From Clostridia bacterium (GTDB lineage Bacteria; Bacillota; Clostridia; Oscillospirales; Acutalibacteraceae), in NCBI GenBank assembly GCA_900769775.1, contig CAAGHT010000005.1, forward strand, positions 1 through 5,845: a stretch of 5,845 nucleotides of DNA, written 5' to 3'. Both the position numbers and the translations under genes were made by a program. The notes beneath the pieces were generated by a model. That model worked only from the letters and a program-made list of their open reading frames with translations, was not told the origin of the DNA and ran no database searches. Position 1 is the first letter of the stretch, and the number at the start of each line of letters is the position of its first letter. Below are positions 1-5,818 of this stretch, one piece after another.

Positions 1-295
1 CGGTCATAAGGTCGGCGATAGTGTGGTCGGATTCCTTCATTGCAAGCATAACATTTGTTTTTATCCAGCTCATACCCTTTGCCATGGGGTTGGGGTTTTT
101 GCCGTCATCGTGGAAGCGGTCAAGCTGCGCCTGAAGATCGCCGTCGAGCTTTGCGTGCTCCTCCTTGCATTTAGTGAGCAGCTTTTCAAGCTCGGCTGAG
201 TCAACATAGGGAAGTACTTCTTCAATAGAGGAAACACCCATTTTAATACCGGCGTCACACTCTCTGAGAAGCTTTATGGTATCCTGTTCTATCAA
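1..295 (-). CDS. Uncharacterised small helical protein, N-terminal part (runs off the left edge)
   Basis: The reverse strand reads from a TTG codon at 295-293 to the window edge without a stop, giving about 98 residues. TTG is chosen because a strong GAGGTGA ribosome site lies 5 nt upstream (307-301). The first in-frame ATG is only codon 19 and has no such site. The protein begins MIEQDTIKLLRECDAG, is rich in charged heptad-like helical segments, and contains a PNPMAKGMSWIKTN stretch around residues 75-88. It resembles a conserved family of about 150-residue Clostridia proteins. These are probably four-helix, ferritin-like bundles related in style to DUF2383, but that assignment is from memory and tentative. 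There is no signal peptide or membrane segment, so it is probably cytoplasmic. Function unknown. It is transcribed divergently from the LURP-one remnant. The missing C-terminus prevents checking for metal-ligand residues. Confidence 0.8.
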   Translation of the reverse strand, partial: MIEQDTIKLLRECDAGIKMGVSSIEEVLPYVDSAELEKLLTKCKEEHAKLDGDLQAQLDRFHDDGKNPNPMAKGMSWIKTNVMLAMKESDHTIADLMT

Positions 296-300
296 AAAAA

Positions 301-307
301 TCACCTC
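301..307 (-). promoter_or_regulatory. Ribosome binding site deciding a TTG start
   Basis: On the minus strand this reads GAGGTGA, close to a perfect anti-16S match, followed by five T and then TTG (295-293). It places the start of the leftmost gene at the TTG rather than at the internal ATG (241-239). Confidence 0.8.
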
Positions 308-330
308 ATAAAAAGTCTTCGCTGTTATTG

Positions 331-359
331 TTGAATTATACTTATCATTTTGATATAAT
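331..359 (+). promoter_or_regulatory. Sigma-A promoter driving the LURP-one remnant
   Basis: TTGAAT (331-336), a 17-bp spacer and a consensus TATAAT (354-359) preceded by an extended -10 TGa (351-353). The predicted RNA start is near 366. It lies only about 10-20 bp ahead of the point where homology to the broken LURP-one gene begins, too close to leave room for the missing N-terminal coding region. The promoter therefore looks intact while the gene behind it is not. Confidence 0.65.
335..340 (-). promoter_or_regulatory. Possible -10 box for the leftward gene
   Basis: On the minus strand this is a consensus TATAAT, which would start RNA near 328 and leave a leader of about 33 nt before the TTG start. 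No good -35 is seen at 16-18 bp spacing (the best is AGTAAT or similar), although the upstream DNA is strongly AT-rich. It overlaps the plus-strand promoter, so the assignment is weak. Confidence 0.35.
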
Positions 360-370
360 TACTATAATAA

Positions 371-655
371 AAAATATATTTTAGGGATAGCTATATCGGA
401 AGCGTTTCGAGAGAATTTTCCTTTTTTAAGCCAAAATACAACATTGATTATAAAGGCTGGCGTGTAGAGGGTAATTTCGCTGAATGGGATTACAACATTT
501 ACGATATGCGCGGAAAGACAATCGCCTTTGTAACAAAGAAAATTTTCAATTGGACCGATACATATTTGATAGATGTTGATGATCCAAATGATGCACTGAC
601 AGCCTTAATGCTTGTTGTTGCCATTGATGCTGAAAAATGTTCGCGCAGAGATTAA
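371..655 (+). pseudogene. LURP-one-related (YxjI-type) protein, N-terminally truncated remnant
   Basis: An open frame follows the in-frame TAA at 368-370 and runs to TAA at 653-655. Recognisable homology starts at about 383. The encoded stretch includes SREFSFFKPKYNIDYKGW, GNFAEWDYNIYD, KKIFNWTDTYLIDV and LMLVVAIDA. These match, in order, the C-terminal half of LURP-one-related beta-barrel proteins such as B. subtilis YxjI (EFSFFKARY, then GNWWDMDF, then WGDSY, then ALVVAIDC). Members are usually about 160 residues. Here roughly the first 75 are missing and no ATG, GTG or TTG precedes the conserved part; the first in-frame ATG is mid-domain, in YDMRGK. The C-terminus and natural stop look intact, with no internal stops, so the loss looks like a 5' deletion rather than general decay. 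The biochemical role of the family is unclear. This copy is unlikely to make a folded protein. Confidence 0.8.
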
Positions 656-682
656 AAAATAGGCTTTTCTAAGATTAATGAA

Positions 683-711
683 TTGACATTATTGTTCAGT
701 ATTGGTAATAT
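683..711 (+). promoter_or_regulatory. Sigma-A promoter of the beta-helix/lipoprotein operon
   Basis: A perfect TTGACA (683-688), a 17-bp spacer and TAATAT (706-711) with an extended -10 TGg (703-705). RNA should start near 718, giving a short leader of about 24 nt that carries GAAAGGG (726-732), 9 nt before the ATG at 742. This is the only good promoter seen ahead of the genes that follow, which are packed with 14 nt and -1 nt spacing, so they probably form one transcript. Confidence 0.7.
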
Positions 712-725
712 AAACAAAGAAACCT

Positions 726-732
726 GAAAGGG
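726..732 (+). promoter_or_regulatory. Ribosome binding site of the first beta-helix gene
   Basis: GAAAGGG lies 9 nt before the ATG at 742. It marks that ATG as the natural start, although its frame closes after four codons (see the frameshifted segment). No comparable site precedes the ATG at 878. Confidence 0.65.
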
Positions 733-741
733 CTGATATTA

Positions 742-877
742 ATGAAAAAAAATTAAGCTTGAAAACATTAAAAATATCGCGGCAGAGGTTAATACCGCAA
801 TAGATAATGACACTGTCGTTGTACTCGAAAAGGGTGAGTATCACGTATATCCCGCTGATACTACTGTTCGCACATTT
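742..877 (+). other. Frameshifted N-terminal segment of the first GH110-like gene (A8 tract)
   Basis: The ATG at 742-744 is followed by eight A (745-752). In its own frame it reads M-K-K-N-stop (TAA at 754-756). Removing one A restores M-K-K-I-K-L-E-N-I-K-N, which aligns with the start of the next gene (M-K-T-V-N-L-K-N-I-K-N) and continues in frame into ATG 878. Codons 746-877 encode residues matching the paralogue, including AIDND and VLEKGEYH, so this is genuine coding sequence. There is no ATG, GTG or TTG in the restored frame between 746 and 877, and a TGA at 743-745 blocks extension upstream. Expressing the full protein would need an RNA with one A fewer, a +1 ribosomal shift, or a corrected sequence. 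Confidence 0.8.
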
Positions 878-2359
878 ATGATTACAAATTCCCTGCCTCG
901 CTATCAGTGTGAGCAGTTTGGAGTTGATTACCATAAGGATATTGCCATTCTTGTTGAGGGCAAGAAGAATGTAGTGGTCGACGGTGGCGGTTCGAAACTC
1001 ATCTGCCACGGTAAGATGATTCCGTTCTATGCCTTTGAGAGTGAAAATGTAACCCTTAAAAACATCACTATCGACTACGCTGACCCGACTGTTACAGAAA
1101 TGACGGTTGTTGAAAAGGGCAAGGGCTATTATATCTGCCGAGTTCATCCCGATTCAAAGTATACTATCGATGAAAACGGTCATCTTACCTGGTGCGGTGA
1201 GGGCTTTGTATTTCAGGAGACTGCCCACAACTGTGGCAAGTTCTGGCCTGATAAGCAGATTGTAAGACGCTATCATCCCAGTATGATGAAGGATACTACA
1301 TCCCGATATGAGGAGCTTGGAAACGGACTTTTAAAGCTCACAACCGAGATGGGTGACGACCCCTATGAGCTTGAGGTTGGAATGATGGTTCAGCAGCGTG
1401 ACGGTATTCGTGACGCGTGTGGTCTTCTTTTTGATTACTGCAAAAACGGAGTCCTTGAAAATGTTCATATGCAGTTTATGGATGGTCTCGGTCTCGTTTT
1501 CCAGCGCACCGACGGTGTAACGGTTAAAAACTGCTCCTGCGCTCCCGACCCCCTGTCGGGCAGACAGTGCTCCTCCTTTGCCGACTGTTGTCAGATTTCC
1601 AACTGCCGCGGCGAGGTCAGAGTTACCAATTGCCTTTTCTACGGAGCTCATGACGATGCAATCAACGTTCACGGCACATATCTCAAAATCGTTGAGAGCG
1701 AGGGCAACACCATTGTCGCCAGATACATTCAGCCCGACACTACCGGCTTTAATTTCTTTGAGCCTTACGATACCGTTGAGGTCTGCGACCCTGAGTTTAT
1801 GCTGTGTGAGGACAGAGCAGAGGTAGTAGAGTCAGAGCTTATAAATGAGTTTGACATTAAGATTACCTTTAATAAGTCTGCCGAAAAGTTTAAGGTCGGC
1901 TTTGTAATTGAGAATATTTCAGCATCTCCCGATGTTTATATCGCGGGCTGCACAGTAAAGCTTATTCCGACCCGTGGTTTCCTTGTTTCAACACGAGGCC
2001 ATGTTGTAGTTGAAAATAACGAATTTTACCGACTTTGCCGTGCTGCAGTATTTGTTGCTAACGATGCTGCCGTTTGGTATGAGACGGGCCCCGTTGAGGA
2101 TATTACTATCCGCAACAACCGTATTTACAACCAGTCAGAGCAGCCCATTTTCCGTTTCCAGCCTGAAAATAAGCAGTTCAGAAAGGGCGAATTTGTCCAT
2201 AAGAACATTCTTATTGAAAACAATGAAGCGTTTGGAGATGAGCCTGTTGCTTGGCTCTGGGCGAAGAGCACCGATAATATTGTTATGAGAGATAATAAAG
2301 CAAATTTTGCTCCCTTTGCAAATGAGCTTATTGAATGCGAAAAAGTTGTAATAAAATAA
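878..2359 (+). CDS. GH110-like right-handed beta-helix protein (putative alpha-1,3-galactosidase), first tandem copy; true start shifted out of frame at 742
   Basis: The uninterrupted frame from ATG 878 encodes 493 residues. With the frameshift at 745-752 corrected, the natural product from ATG 742 would be 538. I recognise the GH110 pattern: VDGGGSKLICHGKMIPF, then SENVTLKNITIDYADP, then GLGLVFQRTDG, then HDDAINVHGTY (Asp259/Asp260 in the 878 numbering), with Asp236 in FAD 23-24 residues earlier. Two acidic positions with this spacing fit the catalytic pair of this inverting alpha-galactosidase family, which is family knowledge and not proven here. Repeated N-N-x-I/F turns in the C-terminal third (VENNEF, IRNNRI, IENNEA) are typical parallel beta-helix rungs. 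There is no signal peptide in either version, so it should be cytoplasmic. ATG 878 has no ribosome site and would remove the first strands, so the short form is probably not functional. It lies 14 nt before its paralogue. It could instead act on another sugar, or be inactive. Confidence 0.75.
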   Translation: MITNSLPRYQCEQFGVDYHKDIAILVEGKKNVVVDGGGSKLICHGKMIPFYAFESENVTLKNITIDYADPTVTEMTVVEKGKGYYICRVHPDSKYTIDENGHLTWCGEGFVFQETAHNCGKFWPDKQIVRRYHPSMMKDTTSRYEELGNGLLKLTTEMGDDPYELEVGMMVQQRDGIRDACGLLFDYCKNGVLENVHMQFMDGLGLVFQRTDGVTVKNCSCAPDPLSGRQCSSFADCCQISNCRGEVRVTNCLFYGAHDDAINVHGTYLKIVESEGNTIVARYIQPDTTGFNFFEPYDTVEVCDPEFMLCEDRAEVVESELINEFDIKITFNKSAEKFKVGFVIENISASPDVYIAGCTVKLIPTRGFLVSTRGHVVVENNEFYRLCRAAVFVANDAAVWYETGPVEDITIRNNRIYNQSEQPIFRFQPENKQFRKGEFVHKNILIENNEAFGDEPVAWLWAKSTDNIVMRDNKANFAPFANELIECEKVVIK

Positions 2360-2360
2360 C

Positions 2361-2367
2361 CGAGGTG
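2361..2367 (+). promoter_or_regulatory. Ribosome binding site fixing the start of the second beta-helix gene
   Basis: CGAGGTG lies 6 nt before ATG 2374. It favours this start over the in-frame ATG at 2335, which lies inside the preceding gene and would add 13 residues with no counterpart in the restored start of the first copy. Confidence 0.75.
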
Positions 2368-2373
2368 TACCTT

Positions 2374-4023
2374 ATGAAAACTGTAAATCTTAAAAACATA
2401 AAAAATGTTGTCGGCGAGGTAAATGCCGCTATCGATAACGATACTACCATTGTTCTCGAAAAGGGAGAGTATCACATTTACCCCGAGGATACATATCTTC
2501 GAACCTTTAAAATTACAAACTCTATGCCCGAAGCGAAGGCTAAGAAATACGGCGGAGTTTATGAAAAGAACATAGGACTTCTGATTGAGGGCAAGAAAAA
2601 TGTTACGATTGACGGTAACGGCTCAAAGCTTATTACTCACTGTAAGATAATTCCTTTCTGCGCACTTGAGAGCGAGAATATTACCTTTAAAAATTTCACT
2701 TTTGATTATGCTAACCCTACACAGTCGGAGCTTGAATGCATAGAAATAGGCGACGGATACTTTGATTTCAAGGTTCATCCCGATGTAAAATATCGCATTG
2801 ACGATGAAGGAAAAATCACTTGGTATGGAGATAATTTCGAGTTTTATCCCGTTGACCACTACTGTCAGAGATACCTACCTGATGAGGATGTAATCATCAG
2901 CCAGTGGGAGGGTCCGATGAAGGATGAGACTGCTTGTTATGAGGATATGGGTAACAATATTCTCAGAATTCACTCAACCGCAGGTCTTCCGGATTTTGAG
3001 TTTATACAGTACCCCCACGAGAATGCATATTCGGTAGAGGTAGGTGAACACTTACAGCTTCGCGACGGCATCCGCGACCGCTCGGGTGCTTTCTTTGATC
3101 GCTGTAAAAATGCAACCTTTGAGAATATGAAGATGCACTATATGCATGGTCTCGGAATCGTTGCACAGCGCACCGACGGATTTACTATGAATAACATAAT
3201 TTGCGCACCTGACCCCAAAACGGGCAGAATTATCTCCTGCTTTGCCGACGGCTGTCAGATATCTTCCTGCCGTGGTAAGGTTTCTATCACAAATTATCAT
3301 ATGTCGGGCTCAAATGATGACGCCATCAACATTCACGGCACCTATATGAAGATAGTAAAGAGTGAGGGTAACACCGTTACCGCACGCTACATTCAGCCTG
3401 ACACCTACAATTATAATATATTCGAGGACGGCGATATTATAGAGGTTTGCAACCCCGAATATATGCTTTATGAGGATAGAGCTACCGTTGTTTCGAGCCG
3501 CCTCGTTAGTCCTTATGATATTGAGATAGTTCTTGATAAGCCTGCCGATAAATTCTTAGAGGGCTTCGTTATTGAGAATGTGTCGGCCAGTCCCGATGTT
3601 TATATCGCTAACTGCTCAGTTCGCCGTTGTCCGACCAGAGGCTTCCTTGTATCTACCAGAGGAAAGGTGCTTATCGAAAACAACGAATTCTACAATCTTC
3701 ACAGAGCGGCAGTCCTCATTGCAAACGATGCGCTTTCTTGGTATGAAACAGGCCCCGTCTGTGATGTTACGGTTAGAAATAACCGCATTTTTAATCACGG
3801 CAGAAAGCCTATATTCCGTATTCAGCCCGAGAACACAAAGTTTAAGGATGATGAGTTTGTCCATAACAATATAACATTTGAAAACAATATAGCAGTGGGC
3901 GAGGAGCGCGTTGCCTGGATTTATGCCAAGAGCACAGATAACCTGACCCTACGCGGCAACACCTCGAATTTTGAGCCGTTGCCCGATGAGTTTGACCACT
4001 GCGGAAGGGTAATTACAGATTGA
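2374..4023 (+). CDS. GH110-like right-handed beta-helix protein (putative alpha-1,3-galactosidase), second tandem copy, intact
   Basis: 549 residues starting MKTVNLKNIKN, with no signal peptide and probably cytoplasmic. It is collinear with the first copy over its whole length. For example, 35 of 44 residues are identical in the block beginning GFVIEN (first-copy residues 341-384 in the 878 numbering). GH110-type landmarks are IDGNGSKLITHCKIIPF, SENITFKNFTFDYANP, GLGIVAQRTDG and NDDAINIHGTY (Asp315/Asp316), with Asp292 in FADGC 23-24 residues earlier. The C-terminal third has beta-helix rungs (IENNEF, VRNNRI). It carries about 11 extra residues (IQYPHEN region) just before VEVGEHLQLRDGIRD that the first copy lacks. 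Known GH110 enzymes cleave terminal alpha-1,3-galactose, as in blood-group B and linear alpha-Gal structures, and many are exported. Here the location suggests action on imported oligosaccharides. Exact substrate unknown. Its TGA overlaps the next start, implying coupled translation. Confidence 0.8.
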   Translation: MKTVNLKNIKNVVGEVNAAIDNDTTIVLEKGEYHIYPEDTYLRTFKITNSMPEAKAKKYGGVYEKNIGLLIEGKKNVTIDGNGSKLITHCKIIPFCALESENITFKNFTFDYANPTQSELECIEIGDGYFDFKVHPDVKYRIDDEGKITWYGDNFEFYPVDHYCQRYLPDEDVIISQWEGPMKDETACYEDMGNNILRIHSTAGLPDFEFIQYPHENAYSVEVGEHLQLRDGIRDRSGAFFDRCKNATFENMKMHYMHGLGIVAQRTDGFTMNNIICAPDPKTGRIISCFADGCQISSCRGKVSITNYHMSGSNDDAINIHGTYMKIVKSEGNTVTARYIQPDTYNYNIFEDGDIIEVCNPEYMLYEDRATVVSSRLVSPYDIEIVLDKPADKFLEGFVIENVSASPDVYIANCSVRRCPTRGFLVSTRGKVLIENNEFYNLHRAAVLIANDALSWYETGPVCDVTVRNNRIFNHGRKPIFRIQPENTKFKDDEFVHNNITFENNIAVGEERVAWIYAKSTDNLTLRGNTSNFEPLPDEFDHCGRVITD

Positions 4024-5261
4024 TGAGTAAAATTAAAAGGCTGTTAGCTCTGCTTTTATGCCTTTCAATGCTTTGCCTTACGGTTGGGTGCGAAATTTAT
4101 ATCCCGATTGTATCAGACCTATTGAAGATGAAAGCCGAAGAAGAGGAAACAATACCCAAGGTCGCTTTCGGAAGACAGGAAATAACCGATGAAGAAGAGG
4201 AGCTGATACTCAGCGAGGAGGAGCTTCTGGGTAAGGAACTTGTCGGCGACGATTATCGCGCAAGCCTTCATTATGATAGGCTCACCTCTAAAAAGCAGTT
4301 GATTTACTGCGCCTTGGAGTTTGCTCTTGAAAACGGCTACACTTATATTTATGTAGATGAAAAAATAGCCTCGAATTCGGATATACTTTCGGAGATACTC
4401 GAGAAATTTGCTCTTGATTCGCCCCTTTTAGAGCAGAATCTCTCCTATCAGATGGGCGAGTTCACCACCTATTATGATGTCGGCGCTTCCACCGCCGAGC
4501 TTACGGGCTACTACTTAAAGGTCGACAATTTCGAGGAGAAATTTTGGGAAAAGAAGCTTGTTGCCATCGAGGCGGCAGAGCGGCTTATTGCCTCAATGCC
4601 TAAAAATCTGAGCGATACCGAAAAGGCAGAATATCTTCACAGAAAGCTTCTCGATAATATCGAATATTACGATTATGCCGATAAAAGCGATGAAGTAAAC
4701 AATTATCTTTACGACGCCTTTATCACAGGGCGCACTCATTGTGACGGCTCGGCAAACGCTTATGGTTTGCTTCTTAATTTAGCGGGAATAAAGTGTGTTG
4801 AAAAGCAGCATACAGGCGAAAATACTGTAGGGCACACTTGGAATTTTGTTTTCCTCGAAGGCGAGTGGTATAACATTGATGCCACTGCGGTGGAGGATAG
4901 AGACAGCGTTGATTACGAGTACAGAGTAAGAAAGCTTTTTGGATTCAGCGATGAGCTTCAGCAGTATATTCCCGATTATCAGGCGGCATATCCTGAGGCA
5001 AAGAGCAATATCGGGTTGACGCTAAATGACCGATTGCCCTATATTGAAACCAAGGACTTTATTTCAAAGGTTAAAAAGGCATATAAGGACAACAATGAAA
5101 AATATGCTTGCTTCTTGCTTTACTATTTCGATGAGGATGTTGCTAATAAGGCTATGCAAAAGCTTGCAAACGAGCTTGACAGCTCAGTTTATTGGATTCT
5201 TTACGAGGGTAAGGATGAGGTAACTAAGGGCAGAGCGGTGCTTGTTGTATTCAGTGAATAG
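4023..5261 (+). CDS. Lipoprotein with a transglutaminase-like domain
   Basis: 412 residues. The ATG at 4023 overlaps the previous TGA as TGATG, so translation is probably coupled; a GGAAGGG 13 nt upstream is rather distant. Residues 1-23 are a lipoprotein signal peptide (K-rich start, Leu-rich core, LTVGC with Cys23 as lipidation site), anchoring the protein outside the membrane. An acidic linker (about residues 38-68, many Glu) follows, then a helical region of about residues 75-195. The transglutaminase-like core spans about residues 205-290: GRTHCDGSANAYGLLLNLAGI with Cys240, VGHTWNFVF with His271, and WYNIDAT with Asp286, a complete Cys-His-Asp triad. The order and spacing (31 and 15) fit the superfamily, whose bacterial members include cysteine proteases, peptide-modifying and cell-wall-associated proteins. 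The activity of this branch is unknown. The last 100 or so residues match nothing I recognise. Being in one operon with GH110-like genes suggests a shared condition of use, but no direct biochemical link is visible. Confidence 0.85.
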   Translation: MSKIKRLLALLLCLSMLCLTVGCEIYIPIVSDLLKMKAEEEETIPKVAFGRQEITDEEEELILSEEELLGKELVGDDYRASLHYDRLTSKKQLIYCALEFALENGYTYIYVDEKIASNSDILSEILEKFALDSPLLEQNLSYQMGEFTTYYDVGASTAELTGYYLKVDNFEEKFWEKKLVAIEAAERLIASMPKNLSDTEKAEYLHRKLLDNIEYYDYADKSDEVNNYLYDAFITGRTHCDGSANAYGLLLNLAGIKCVEKQHTGENTVGHTWNFVFLEGEWYNIDATAVEDRDSVDYEYRVRKLFGFSDELQQYIPDYQAAYPEAKSNIGLTLNDRLPYIETKDFISKVKKAYKDNNEKYACFLLYYFDEDVANKAMQKLANELDSSVYWILYEGKDEVTKGRAVLVVFSE

Positions 5262-5279
5262 CAGTTATATTTAAAAGAA

Positions 5280-5311
5280 AACTCCCGTATATTTTACGGG
5301 AGTTGATTTTT
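5280..5311 (+). terminator. Intrinsic terminator after the lipoprotein gene, overlapping the next gene's ribosome site
   Basis: A perfect 10-bp stem (AACTCCCGTA 5280-5289 with TACGGGAGTT 5295-5304) and a 5-nt loop are followed by GATTTTT up to the ATG at 5312. On the minus strand the same hairpin is followed by a better tract (TTTTCTTTT), so it could work in both directions. The 3' arm contains GGGAG (5298-5302), which is 9 nt before ATG 5312 and is the only candidate ribosome site for that gene. Confidence 0.7.
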
Positions 5312-5710
5312 ATGAAAAAAGATCCGTTTGGCAAGGAAAAGCCGAAAATCACAGCATATATAATCTCGGTTTTATCAGGTGCCGCAGTAACCTTTATCTT
5401 TATGCTTCTATTCGCGGCAATAACTGTCGGAGCAGACCTGCCCGACAGCTTTATAGCCCCCTTTGCATCCCTCTCAGCGGCTGCAGGCGGCCTCGCTTCG
5501 GGTATTATTGCTTCAAAAATATTAAAAAGCGGAGGTCTTTTAAATGGAGCCGTTACGGGAGGAGCACTCTTTTTAATAGTTCTGATAATTTCCCTCTTCG
5601 CGGATAGGGGAGGGCTCAGCCTTAACACCCTTTTTAATTTCCTTATAATAATGCTCTCTTCTCTAATCGGCGGCATTTGGGGTATTAGCAGAAAAAAGAA
5701 AATAATATAA
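5312..5710 (+). CDS. TIGR04086-family (YrzE-like) four-helix membrane protein
   Basis: 132 residues starting MKKDPFGKEKPKI at the ATG 9 nt after GGGAG. An in-frame TTG at 5303 would sit inside the hairpin stem and is not favoured. A short basic cytoplasmic head is followed by four hydrophobic segments at about residues 15-39, 47-70, 76-97 and 104-125, with small-residue motifs such as SAAAGGLASGIIASKI and AVTGGALF, and a basic tail RKKK. Length, four-helix layout and glycine pattern match the TIGR04086 family of Bacillota integral membrane proteins, whose function is unknown. It is separated from the upstream operon by a hairpin and closed by its own strong terminator, so it may be expressed by read-through or be largely independent. 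No separate promoter was seen in the 18 nt before the hairpin. Confidence 0.85.
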   Translation: MKKDPFGKEKPKITAYIISVLSGAAVTFIFMLLFAAITVGADLPDSFIAPFASLSAAAGGLASGIIASKILKSGGLLNGAVTGGALFLIVLIISLFADRGGLSLNTLFNFLIIMLSSLIGGIWGISRKKKII

Positions 5711-5750
5711 AAAAGCATCGTTGATACAAAGCTATCAACGATGCTTTTTT
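5711..5750 (+). terminator. Strong bidirectional intrinsic terminator
   Basis: It starts directly after the TAA at 5708-5710. A perfect 16-bp inverted repeat (5711-5726 with 5733-5748, core GCATCGTTGATA) encloses a 6-nt loop, with six T at 5745-5750 and a matching A run on the left. It can stop RNA from both sides. Confidence 0.92.
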
Positions 5751-5760
5751 GTATAACGAA

Positions 5761-5783
5761 AACCACGCGATAGTCGCGTGGTT
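5761..5783. repeat. Perfect short hairpin, possibly a terminator for the opposite strand
   Basis: AACCACGCGA (5761-5770) pairs perfectly with TCGCGTGGTT (5774-5783) around a TAG loop, a GC-rich 10-bp stem. On the plus strand it is followed by A residues, not T, so it does not look like a plus-strand terminator. On the minus strand it is followed by TTTTCG, a weak U tract that could serve a leftward gene beyond the window. The sequence AAAACCACGC (5759-5768) is also an exact inverted match to GCGTGGTTTT at 5819-5828, so a competing larger fold is possible. Confidence 0.55.
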
Positions 5784-5818
5784 GAAAAAAGGTTAACCGA
5801 TGAACAAAAAATTATCAA

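Noticed and set aside
70..258. 62-codon minus-strand frame with a GTG start
   Set aside because: It is a shifted frame inside the real leftward gene starting at TTG 295, which has the ribosome site and a recognisable protein pattern.
689..1147. 152-codon minus-strand frame opposite the first beta-helix gene
   Set aside because: It overlaps the operon promoter and the GH110-like coding region, and its composition is that of a reverse-complement shadow.
2335..2373. Upstream ATG extending the second beta-helix gene by 13 residues
   Set aside because: It lies inside the previous gene, the added residues have no equivalent in the restored start of the paralogue, and ATG 2374 has a good ribosome site.
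742..4023. CRISPR array or short tandem repeats
   Set aside because: The repeated look comes from two paralogous coding genes and beta-helix rungs. There are no evenly spaced identical short repeats with unique spacers anywhere in the window.
5251..5766. 171-codon open frame on the minus strand opposite the membrane-protein gene
   Set aside because: It spans two terminator hairpins, has no ribosome site and no family resemblance, and the plus-strand frame is a clear TIGR04086-type protein. It is a shadow.
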